Shown: positions 6,885 through 13,054, numbered from the stretch's first letter. The stretch is 14,027 nucleotides of DNA from Candidatus Nitrosotenuis sp. (GCA_023252015.1 JAHEXS010000018.1:1-14027); one strand, 5' to 3'. The notes: generated by a model not told the origin, from the letters alone. A program made the numbers and translations.

Positions 6885-8390
6885 TTATTTTTGAGGGATT
6901 TTGAATACTCGCTTAAAGTAATCAGAGTTCTCTGGTATTTCCTCTACGTTTTCTTTAACATTTGCAAGATTCTTTGCTAGTTTTTTCTTGTATTCAAGCT
7001 GCATTTGTCGTGCAATCTGAATTCTTTGGGCTTGAGGAGAGCCTGCACCGTGCATTGATTCTGTGAGATATCCTACTGCATTTCGTCCAAGTGTCATGTT
7101 TTCAATTAATCGTAAAACTCGTACCCTGTTTTCAACATCCACTCCCTTTCTTCCAGCAAGATATTTTTTGAGGAGCGGACCTGCCACTGGATGCTTAAAG
7201 TCTTGTTCAGAAGGCATTGTAACTACAAGTCCACCAGCAATGTCTTGTGCAAGCCTAGCGATTTCATATGGGAATCTAGTCACGTTATGTTTGCATACGT
7301 TTGCAAGCATGTCGTCGTTTAGCCATACGCCTGATTTCATTTCTTGCGCTTGGTATGAGGAGGCAATGCCTGCAGCATAGATGGACTCGTTTAGGTGTGT
7401 CATCTCGACTAGTTTGTCTCTAATATGAGAAACATCTGGAATCCCATTGTAATCGGAAATTGCAGCTGATGCGCCAATTAATACATCGCCAAGTCCTGTC
7501 TTGCAGACATAGCTTCTTCGATGATAACAGGTGAATCGCTCAATTAACATTGCTGCAAATTCATACTCGCCATCCATGAAAATTTTGTCATTTGGAATGA
7601 AAACATCGTCAAGAATCATCAGGGCCTCCTGTCCTGCAAATTTCGAGTTTCCTGCATCGATGTCTCCTTCTTCCATGCTTCTTGTATCGCACGATTGGCG
7701 GCCATAGATGTAGGTGATTCCCGGTGCATCTGCAGGAATTGCTCCAATAATAGCATAGTCCTTGTCTTTTTCAGTTAGTCTCATTGTAGGCATAACAATT
7801 ATCCAATGTGAATTGATGCAACCAGTCTGGTGCGCCTTCGCTCCCTTGACATAAACACCGTCTTTGGTTCTTTTTGTTATTCTAAGAAATAGATCAGGAT
7901 CTGCTTGTTCGTGTGGGGCCTTGCCTCTGTCTCCTTTGACATCAGTCATTGCACCGCCTATGACAAAATTTTCTTCCTGCATCTGTTTGATAAATTCGAG
8001 TAATTTTTTGTGATAATTGGTATGATGTTTTTCGTCTATTTCAAATGTGGTTGAGTGAAGCGAGTTTAGTGCATCCATTCCTACACATCTCTGGAAGCAT
8101 GTTCCGGTAAGCTGCCCTAGTTTTCTTTGCATCTTGTTTTGCAAAACCAAGTCTTGTGCAGATTCCGCAATATGCAAAAATCGGTTTACGTGCTTTCCTG
8201 AAATTTTTGACATTGGTGATGCTAGTTCTTCTTCCCTTGCTGCCAAGTCGTATGTTTCGGCAACGGCATTAATTGAAGGACGAATCATTGGATGATCCAC
8301 TGGATCATTTACTAGTTCTCCAAAAAGATACACTGTGAGTTTTCTGCCCCTTAAGCTTTGGATATATTCCTGCCCAGTTCTAATTGGCAT
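6885..8390 (-). CDS. abfD: 4-hydroxybutyryl-CoA dehydratase / vinylacetyl-CoA isomerase
   Basis: This FAD and [4Fe-4S] enzyme dehydrates 4-hydroxybutyryl-CoA to crotonyl-CoA, the hallmark step of the thaumarchaeal hydroxypropionate/hydroxybutyrate CO2-fixation cycle. It has 501 residues, full length for the HpaB-like family. Candidate cluster ligands are C98 and C102 (GTCFQRC) and H290 and C296 (CYHRRSYVC), corresponding to C99, C103, H292 and C299 of the Clostridium aminobutyricum enzyme. The His-Cys gap is one residue shorter here than in that enzyme, and C288 lies nearby. Other family features are MTDVKGDRG, KGAKAHQTG and the conserved C-terminal AQDIAGGLVVTMPSE with MHGAGSPQA. The start ATG 8390 has TTTATAA (8411-8417) about 24 nt upstream, so the mRNA is probably leaderless and monocistronic. 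Confidence 0.96.
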   Translation of the reverse strand: MPIRTGQEYIQSLRGRKLTVYLFGELVNDPVDHPMIRPSINAVAETYDLAAREEELASPMSKISGKHVNRFLHIAESAQDLVLQNKMQRKLGQLTGTCFQRCVGMDALNSLHSTTFEIDEKHHTNYHKKLLEFIKQMQEENFVIGGAMTDVKGDRGKAPHEQADPDLFLRITKRTKDGVYVKGAKAHQTGCINSHWIIVMPTMRLTEKDKDYAIIGAIPADAPGITYIYGRQSCDTRSMEEGDIDAGNSKFAGQEALMILDDVFIPNDKIFMDGEYEFAAMLIERFTCYHRRSYVCKTGLGDVLIGASAAISDYNGIPDVSHIRDKLVEMTHLNESIYAAGIASSYQAQEMKSGVWLNDDMLANVCKHNVTRFPYEIARLAQDIAGGLVVTMPSEQDFKHPVAGPLLKKYLAGRKGVDVENRVRVLRLIENMTLGRNAVGYLTESMHGAGSPQAQRIQIARQMQLEYKKKLAKNLANVKENVEEIPENSDYFKRVFKIPQK

Positions 8391-8410
8391 GTTTATCCTT
8401 GCCCGAACTG

Positions 8411-8417
8411 TTATAAA
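8411..8417 (-). promoter_or_regulatory. TATA box of 4-hydroxybutyryl-CoA dehydratase
   Basis: The minus strand reads TTTATAA inside ATATTTATAAC, about 24 nt upstream of ATG 8390. It is the best-formed TATA box outside the ars cluster, which fits a strongly expressed central enzyme. Confidence 0.6.
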
Positions 8418-8491
8418 TATTCAAATATTATTGCCCAATCACGACCAAAACAAGATAGGTTTAGCTAAGATTTTTGGGATCAGGAATCGGA

Positions 8492-9049
8492 CTATTTTTT
8501 CCTGTGCCTAAAGCAGTTCACGGTGTGATCGTTTGTCATCCCGACTGCCTGCATGAACGCATAGCAGATTGTTGAGCCGACAAAGTTGAATCCTCTTTCC
8601 TTGAGATCCTTGCTGATTTTATCGGAAAGCGGCGTGGATGCTGGGATCTCTTTTGGTTTCTTGTAGTTATTTCTAATTGGCTTGTTGTTGACAAAGCCCC
8701 AAATGTACACATCAAAGGATCCAAATTCCTTTTGGACTGCAAGAAATTGTTTCGCATTGTTTATGGCGGACTGAACTTTCAGTCTGTTTCGAATTATTCC
8801 CTTGTCATTGAGTAATTTTCTCACGTCCTTTTGCGCGTATCTGGAAACTTCGAGTGGGGAGAAATTAGAAAACGCCTTGCGGTACGTTTGTCTCCTTTTG
8901 AGTATGGTAGACCAGGACAGTCCTGCCTGTGCACCTTCAAGTATCAGCATCTCAAAGAGCCTTTGATCATCGTGTGCCGGAATGCCCCACTCATGATCAT
9001 GATACTGGATCATCATGTCGCCTTTGGCCCATTCACATCTTTGCTTCAT
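8492..9049 (-). CDS. tag: DNA-3-methyladenine glycosylase I
   Basis: A base-excision repair enzyme that removes 3-methyladenine from alkylated DNA. It has 185 residues, the usual length. The N-terminus MKQRCEW then YHDHEWG provides zinc ligands C5 and H17; the other two are H175 and C179 in NDHTVNC, matching the zinc snap of E. coli Tag. LEGAQAGLSW carries the conserved Glu of the base pocket, and GFNFVGSTICYAFMQA is the family signature. The start ATG 9049 has a TATA-like TATAAATT (9073-9080) about 27 nt upstream. The gene follows sbtB on the same strand by 44 nt, but this promoter suggests it can be transcribed alone. Confidence 0.95.
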   Translation of the reverse strand: MKQRCEWAKGDMMIQYHDHEWGIPAHDDQRLFEMLILEGAQAGLSWSTILKRRQTYRKAFSNFSPLEVSRYAQKDVRKLLNDKGIIRNRLKVQSAINNAKQFLAVQKEFGSFDVYIWGFVNNKPIRNNYKKPKEIPASTPLSDKISKDLKERGFNFVGSTICYAFMQAVGMTNDHTVNCFRHRKK

Positions 9050-9072
9050 TTCCTAAAAATTACGCCATTGCC

Positions 9073-9080
9073 AATTTATA
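9073..9080 (-). promoter_or_regulatory. TATA box of tag
   Basis: The minus strand reads TATAAATT, centred about 27 nt upstream of ATG 9049, in the short gap after sbtB. Confidence 0.45.
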
Positions 9081-9093
9081 GAAATGCTTGCTA

Positions 9094-9396
9094 TCAGGCA
9101 AACTTTTCTGATCGGATCACTTTGGCATCGACAACATATAGAATTATTGCAAAGTCAGAAAACATGGTTCTCGTTATCTCTTCTGCTATGCTTTCAAGAT
9201 TATCGCGGTTCAGGACTATTTCGATTTTTACGTTTTTGGTGTTTATGCCTTTACCATGCAGATTTTTTGATCCGTTGCCTTCCACTTCGTAAAAGGTGTA
9301 TCCAGAAACATGGTGTTTTGAGAGAATATCGAGGACGGTTTTTTGTGCAAGAGCCTCGCATGTTATTGTAAGCAGATTTGTTTCATAGAATTTCAT
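9094..9396 (-). CDS. sbtB: SbtB-type PII-like regulator of the bicarbonate transporter
   Basis: This is a trimeric PII-like signalling protein. In cyanobacteria SbtB binds adenine nucleotides (AMP, ADP, ATP, cAMP) and controls SbtA. The product has 100 residues. KFYETNLLTITCEALAQKTV is the first beta-strand and helix. HHVSGYTFYEVEGNGSKN enters the T-loop, matching the GYTVxxxxGKGSRN pattern of Synechocystis SbtB. IEIVLNRDNLESIAEEI and DFAIILYVVDAKVI form the second half of the ferredoxin-like fold. The protein ends RSEKFA and lacks the cyanobacterial C-terminal CGPEGC redox loop. Start: ATG 9396; a GTG at 9405 would add three residues. It lies 41 nt behind sbtA on the same strand, the classic pair order, probably co-transcribed. 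Confidence 0.85.
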   Translation of the reverse strand: MKFYETNLLTITCEALAQKTVLDILSKHHVSGYTFYEVEGNGSKNLHGKGINTKNVKIEIVLNRDNLESIAEEITRTMFSDFAIILYVVDAKVIRSEKFA

Positions 9397-9437
9397 ATAC
9401 AACACCGAAGAGATTTGCTCGAATAAGTTTATCGATC

Positions 9438-10493
9438 CTACAAGTTGTGCAGGTATGAAGAAATAGTAAACATGATTGGTAGCATTACGATTATGTTGTA
9501 CGGAAATGTTATGCCAAGCGCAGATGTGATGTACAAGCTTGGTTTTGCCTGAGGTATTGCGGTTCTGAGAACTGCAGGAGCTGCAATAAAAGATGCGCTG
9601 GCAAGCAACAGCCCGAACATGACGGCACCTCCCACACTCAACCCAAGAAAAGTAGACACTGCTACGCCGATGATTCCATTAACTGTCGGAATAACGATTG
9701 AGAACCCCACCAGAAAAGGACCGACATTTTTGATATCATCCAATCTTCTTCCGGCAATTATTCCCATTTCTATTAGGAATATCACTATGGCACCAGCAAA
9801 GAGATCCTCAAAGAGCAGTTTTATTGGCAGAAACCCTTCTTTTCCGACAAGATATCCGATTATTATACTGCCAAGTAAAATTACGATTGCTTTCCCAGTG
9901 ATGGATTCGCGTAAAACATGGTAGAATGATTTGTTGTGGCTTGTGCCGGATTCAAGTTCGGCGTATGTGCTGAGATCGTTTTGTGGATCTTTTTGCAGTG
10001 TTTGTCTTTTCTTTTGTACCATTTTTGATACTGCCATGTTGGTAAGGAATATTGCCAGGACGAAGCTTATTGGCTCCAGCACTGCCAATATCGCAGTAAG
10101 GAATCCCTCTGATGTCACTCCCTGATTTTTTAAAAACGAAAGTCCGACTGAGAATGTCACCGCCCCCACTGCACCGTATGTGGATGCTAGTGCATAAGAG
10201 TCAAAAATGTTGAATTTGCCAAGCCTGCGCAATATTTGATAGTGATTGAGCGTCATGAGAAGGGACAGAGCTATTGCAGCCAACAATGGGATCAGCATGT
10301 TTGCAAATCCCGTTGTTCTCATCTCCATCCCGCCGTGAAGCCCTATGGCAGCTAACAGGTATATTGGCAGAAATTCGGATATCGCCTCTGGAATTTTCAG
10401 ATCAGATTTTATTCTTGCCGCTACAATTCCAAGAATAAAAAACAGCACAACCGGGGTTAGAAGGTTAGATTGAATTAGCTCGATAATGCCCAT
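9438..10493 (-). CDS. sbtA: SbtA-type sodium-dependent bicarbonate transporter
   Basis: It is a membrane permease of the SbtA (DUF897) family, which takes up HCO3- with Na+. It has 351 residues and about ten hydrophobic helices in two inverted halves. The first half runs from NLLTPVVLFFILGIVAARIK through FLPIYLLAAIGLHGG and STYGAVGAVTFSVGLSFL; the second from TGKAIVILLGSIIIGYLVG through FLIEMGIIAGRRL to FGLLLASASFIAAPAVLRTA. A hydrophilic cytoplasmic loop separates them at about residues 165-200 (QKKRQTLQKDPQNDLSTY). SASFIAAPAVLRTAIP and IPEAISEFLPIYLLAAIGLHGG are strong family signatures. In this organism imported bicarbonate would feed acetyl-/propionyl-CoA carboxylase. Start: ATG 10493; I see no strong TATA box at the usual distance. 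sbtB follows 41 nt downstream. Confidence 0.9.
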   Translation of the reverse strand: MGIIELIQSNLLTPVVLFFILGIVAARIKSDLKIPEAISEFLPIYLLAAIGLHGGMEMRTTGFANMLIPLLAAIALSLLMTLNHYQILRRLGKFNIFDSYALASTYGAVGAVTFSVGLSFLKNQGVTSEGFLTAILAVLEPISFVLAIFLTNMAVSKMVQKKRQTLQKDPQNDLSTYAELESGTSHNKSFYHVLRESITGKAIVILLGSIIIGYLVGKEGFLPIKLLFEDLFAGAIVIFLIEMGIIAGRRLDDIKNVGPFLVGFSIVIPTVNGIIGVAVSTFLGLSVGGAVMFGLLLASASFIAAPAVLRTAIPQAKPSLYITSALGITFPYNIIVMLPIMFTISSYLHNL

Positions 10494-10619
10494 TTTGACC
10501 AGCCTAGAATTAACAGTAGACTAGAACAGATACAGCGCTTGCGGCAGACAAATTGTTTTTTGATTGCATCAGTACGATATTTTTCGGTTTTTGTCAACGA
10601 TATAAAGATAAGCATGCTT

Positions 10620-11282
10620 TCAGGTTTTTGTGAATTTTTTGTATAACACGGCAACAATTCCTGCACCAACAAATGGCGCAGTCCAATACAACCACAGATC
10701 ATCAAGTGACCAAGAAAGCACTGCAGGTGCCAAGGAGCGTGCAGGATTCATCGACGCGCCCGAGATAAACGATAAAAAGAAGATATCAAGGCCGACCATC
10801 CCCCCAATTGCAAGTCCCGAGCCGCCAAACAGCCCCTTTGTGTGAACTACAGCCAAGATTACTGCCATCAACATCGCAGTAACAAAAACCTCGACGCCAA
10901 AAATTATCGGCGTTGAGTAAAAGTGGTTAGTAGTATTTGCGCCGATATTTGCGTCGACGCCAATTACAGACTTTACAAACAGGCTTGCCAAGAATGCGCC
11001 GACGATTTCAGCTGAAAGATAGATGAGCAGCTGGTTTTTCGGCATGTGCCTTGTGATTAAAAACATGATTGTTGTTGAGGGATTAAAGTGAGCCATTGAG
11101 ACTTTTCTAAATGCGTAAACCATCAAAGACACTGCTGCAAACGGCGCAAATGCCTCTAACCAGAGCCCGATTTTCCCCCCATGTTGAGTGTTGATCACGA
11201 CAGAGCCAGTAGCACAAACTACAATTACAAAAGTTCCAATGAGTTCAGCAAAGAATCTCTTCTGATTAGAAGACAGTGTCAT
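10620..11282 (-). CDS. aqpS: Aquaporin/MIP channel of the ars cluster (AqpS-like)
   Basis: This major-intrinsic-protein channel probably conducts arsenite (As(OH)3) out of the cell. It has 220 residues with six TM helices and two half-helices. The first pore motif is HFNPS at 66-69, where the usual NPA reads NPS; the second is MNPAR at 178-182, with R182 the filter arginine. FFAELIGTFVIVVCATGS and AEIVGAFLASLFVK are typical MIP helices 1 and 3. ATG 11282 overlaps the TGA of arsC (ATGA, 11279-11282), so translation is coupled; an in-frame TTG at 11297 is less likely. In Sinorhizobium meliloti AqpS replaces an arsenite pump, and no ArsB or Acr3 gene is visible here. Water, glycerol or ammonia transport cannot be excluded from sequence. 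Confidence 0.88.
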   Translation of the reverse strand: MTLSSNQKRFFAELIGTFVIVVCATGSVVINTQHGGKIGLWLEAFAPFAAVSLMVYAFRKVSMAHFNPSTTIMFLITRHMPKNQLLIYLSAEIVGAFLASLFVKSVIGVDANIGANTTNHFYSTPIIFGVEVFVTAMLMAVILAVVHTKGLFGGSGLAIGGMVGLDIFFLSFISGASMNPARSLAPAVLSWSLDDLWLYWTAPFVGAGIVAVLYKKFTKT

Positions 11283-11683
11283 TCTAGTGTTTTGCAAAGG
11301 TCCAGCATCCTTTTTTCAATTAAATCTCGAATTTTTCGTACTTCGTCAAGCGATTTTCCCTTCGGGTCAGGAATCTCCCAGTCCAAAACATTTTGAACAA
11401 ATAATGCAGGGCATGATTCTTTGTCCATGCAGCCCATGTTTACTATTCTAGACGACTGGCAAATCATGGAATCCGAGATTATCTTTGGCTGCTGATTGGA
11501 AATGTCAATTCCAATTTCCTTCATTACCGTTATGGCAAGTGGATTTACCATATCAGTTGGTTTTGTCCCTGCACTTTGTGCTGCGTACCCACTAGGCGCA
11601 TATTTTCGAAAAAAGCCTTCTGCAATCTGACTTCGGCCAGCATTTTCTACGCATACAAACAATATTTTTTTGACATCAGGCAT
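11279..11683 (-). CDS. arsC: Arsenate reductase, LMW-phosphatase type
   Basis: It reduces arsenate to arsenite using the low-molecular-weight protein tyrosine phosphatase fold. It has 134 residues. The P-loop is C11-VENAG-R17 (CX5R) followed by SQIAEGF. Redox cysteines are C85 and C91 in NMGCMDKESC, the pair that relays the disulfide in thioredoxin-coupled enzymes, and the general acid is D106 in WEIPDPKGKS. The VENAGRSQ loop resembles archaeal and Firmicute ArsC rather than phosphatases (GNICRSP). Start: ATG 11683; an in-frame TTG sits at 11686. The first gene of a two-gene operon with aqpS, divergent from arsR by 43 nt. The palindromic TATA at 11706-11715 is about 27 nt upstream, so the mRNA is probably leaderless. 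Confidence 0.92.
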   Translation of the reverse strand: MPDVKKILFVCVENAGRSQIAEGFFRKYAPSGYAAQSAGTKPTDMVNPLAITVMKEIGIDISNQQPKIISDSMICQSSRIVNMGCMDKESCPALFVQNVLDWEIPDPKGKSLDEVRKIRDLIEKRMLDLCKTLE

Positions 11684-11690
11684 CAAAAAC

Positions 11691-11714
11691 TTATATAAAT
11701 CTTAGTTTATATAA
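11691..11714. promoter_or_regulatory. Perfect inverted repeat over the divergent arsC/arsR promoters
   Basis: TTATATAAA (11691-11699) and TTTATATAA (11706-11714) are exact reverse complements separated by TCTTAG. Each arm is itself TATA-like. The right arm is about 27 nt from arsC ATG 11683 and about 26 nt from the internal arsR ATG 11736; the left arm is about 32 nt from arsR ATG 11727. A bound ArsR dimer here would block TBP on both sides, which fits autorepression and arsenite-induced release. That it is the operator is inferred from position and symmetry. Confidence 0.6.
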
Positions 11715-11726
11715 ATTATTATTAAT

Positions 11727-12029
11727 ATGAAAGGCATGACTCTACTCAAATGCATTTGTGAGGAAACACGATTTAGTATTTTGGAGATTTTGCAAAAAAA
11801 TAACGAAATGTCGGTAAACGATCTTGTGACAAAACTGAGAAAAGACCAGCCCCTTGTGTCGCATCATCTACGCGCCCTCAAAGAATGTGGTATTGTCAAG
11901 ACAAGAGAGAACGGCAAGATGACAATGTATTCTGTTGCAAACAAGGACATCTCAAAACTGATAAGCGACATTGCCAAGACCTCAGAAAAAATGGCAACCA
12001 TGTGTTGCGAAACACCAGGCTGCTGCTAA
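11727..12029 (+). CDS. arsR: ArsR-family metalloid-sensing repressor
   Basis: A winged-helix repressor, 100 residues, presumed to release the ars promoter when arsenite binds. The DNA-binding helix pair lies around LRKDQPLVSHHLRALKECGI (38-57), followed by the wing VKTRENGKMTMYSV. The classical ELCVCDL sensor motif of helix 3 is absent (it reads MSVNDLVTKL). Cysteines sit instead at the ends: C9-x-C11 (KCICEETR) and the last eight residues C93 C94 ETPG C99 C100. A C-terminal Cys trio is the arsenite site of Acidithiobacillus ferrooxidans ArsR, so this arrangement is probably the sensor. ATG 11727 is the longest start; ATG 11736 is better placed for the 11706-11715 TATA box. Divergent from arsC-aqpS. 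Confidence 0.92.
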   Translation: MKGMTLLKCICEETRFSILEILQKNNEMSVNDLVTKLRKDQPLVSHHLRALKECGIVKTRENGKMTMYSVANKDISKLISDIAKTSEKMATMCCETPGCC

Positions 12030-12039
12030 TTTTCAAAAT

Positions 12040-12453
12040 CTATTTCAAATGTTTTGAAGCCTTTTTTGCCTTGTAGAGTATTTTGAATCCTGTCTTTGAT
12101 GCCTTTAGTGTCTTGACCAAGTTCACGGAAATCTTTGCAATTTTAAATCCGGTCAGGAACGGAATTAGTACAAGCATTACAATGTCGTGCCAGTGCTTTT
12201 TCAAAAACAATTTCCAGTTGGCTAATTTTCGGTACTTGAAATAAAGATCAAGTGCGAGCAGTCCAAATATCGCCCAGAGCAGAATTTCAAAATAGATTTC
12301 ATATTCGTGAGAAATATCAAGAAGTGATTCTGCTAGGAAAACAGATTGGGGATGAAACGACAAAAACCCAATAAAATATACGATTACCATGCCGAGCAGT
12401 GAGAAGTCAAGTGCTTTTCCAAGTGCGTTTCTTTGTTCCATCTTTCTTTCCAT
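12040..12453 (-). CDS. Three-helix membrane protein resembling a lone voltage-sensor domain
   Basis: The protein has 137 residues, probably in the membrane. Helix 1 is about 16-36 (FSLLGMVIVYFIGFLSF), helix 2 about 52-75 (YFEILLWAIFGLLALDLYFK), and helix 3 about 89-105 (DIVMLVLIPFLTGF), followed by a positively charged helix with lysines at short intervals (KIAKISVNLVKTLKASKTGF). The order, with an acidic residue in helix 2, Asp at the head of helix 3 and a basic fourth helix, resembles S1-S4 of voltage-gated cation channels, but no pore domain (S5-P-S6) is present. It could instead be an unrelated small membrane protein. Start ATG 12453 has TATA-like GGTATAGG (12477-12484) upstream; ATG 12441 is an alternative. 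It ends 10 nt from the arsR stop, convergently. Confidence 0.65.
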   Translation of the reverse strand: MERKMEQRNALGKALDFSLLGMVIVYFIGFLSFHPQSVFLAESLLDISHEYEIYFEILLWAIFGLLALDLYFKYRKLANWKLFLKKHWHDIVMLVLIPFLTGFKIAKISVNLVKTLKASKTGFKILYKAKKASKHLK

Positions 12454-12477
12454 GATTTAAAAAAAATTAAAACATTC

Positions 12478-12618
12478 CTATACCGTAGCTAGGAATGCCC
12501 CGATTCCTGTCCCTACGCCGATGCCAAGAACAAAGAAAAGAGCATCCCATGCAATGACCTTTTTGAATGGAGCATGGACTTCGTAGTGCCAATGATTTGG
12601 CTTTTGAGTTTGTCCCAT
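12478..12618 (-). CDS. 46-residue single-helix membrane protein
   Basis: This short gene runs ATG 12618 to TAG 12478-12480. It begins MGQTQKPNHWHYEVHAPFKK and ends in a hydrophobic, glycine-rich helix (WDALFFVLGIGVGTGIGAFL), so it is probably a tail-anchored membrane peptide with a His/Trp-rich head. I do not know its function. Support comes from the coherent polar-then-hydrophobic design, the tight 24-nt spacing to the next gene (12453) on the same strand, and an AT-rich element near 12645-12653 at roughly the leaderless distance. The two genes may form one transcription unit. I do not assign a family. Confidence 0.55.
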   Translation of the reverse strand: MGQTQKPNHWHYEVHAPFKKVIAWDALFFVLGIGVGTGIGAFLATV

Positions 12619-12626
12619 GACTCTAT

Positions 12627-12653
12627 GATATTCCAAGATGCTCATAGAATATC
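12627..12653. promoter_or_regulatory. Inverted repeat in the divergent intergenic region
   Basis: GATATTC (12627-12633) and GAATATC (12647-12653) are perfect 7-bp arms 13 nt apart, in the 115-nt gap between the divergent small genes at 12478 and 12734. TCTATGA and TCATAGA also mirror each other across the same centre. It overlaps the expected promoter of the 46-residue gene. This could be an operator or chance in AT-rich DNA. Confidence 0.3.
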
Positions 12654-12733
12654 GTAAGCTAGTCTTATGATGAATCAGCTAAGTTGTTGAATCTAGATAA
12701 TATCGTCATATTCCTAACTAATTGTGAAGAAAA

Positions 12734-13054
12734 ATGCGAATTGATTTGTGCAGAAAATGCGGTAATGAGAGGAAAAAATGCGAGCAATCAGAGTCGTGCA
12801 AGACTTGTGGTAGAGGCTTTGAGCAATTCATTTGCCTTGACTGCAGTGCCCTCACAGAACCGCAATATCACATACATGGAATTGAGCTAAAGGTCCCGAC
12901 CATTAGCCCACAGGCGGTTTCTAAAAAGAGATGATCTGAAAAAACTATTCAAAGCATACAGGCAAAAAACGCAAAGATTCCAAGACATAAGATTGGGTTC
13001 TATGGATTCGTTATCGCTTCATCAGCAATAGCTGTAATTATGTCGGTTTTCTAA
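12734..13054 (+). pseudogene. Small zinc-finger/membrane-anchor gene interrupted by in-frame TGA
   Basis: From ATG 12734 the frame gives MRIDLCRKCGNERKKCEQSE and continues with CKTCGRGF and FICLDCSALTEP, then ISPQAVSKKR, stopping at TGA 12932-12934 (66 residues). Eight cysteines, mostly as CxxC pairs, suggest one or two zinc sites. Past the TGA the same frame stays open for 39 residues (SEKTIQSIQAKNAKIPRHK, then a hydrophobic helix GFYGFVIASSAIAVIMSVF) to TAA 13052-13054. A polar linker leading into a clean membrane helix in the same frame suggests that the ancestral protein was 106 residues with a C-terminal anchor. The 66-residue soluble form may still be made. The TAA overlaps the tail of the converging synthetase gene by 3 nt. 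Confidence 0.55.

Noticed and set aside
10475..10705. 76-residue minus-strand open frame beyond aqpS
   Set aside because: It overlaps the aqpS 3' end in another frame and has no family pattern; its codons mirror the aqpS frame. The rest is the sbtA-aqpS intergenic region.
12684..12890. Plus-strand 68-residue frame overlapping the small zinc-finger gene
   Set aside because: It is offset from the Cys-rich frame at 12734; it has no CxxC pairs and ends inside the better-supported gene.
12932..12934. TGA as a selenocysteine codon
   Set aside because: Ammonia-oxidising archaea are not known to use selenocysteine, and I see no SECIS-like element; nonsense mutation or read error is simpler.
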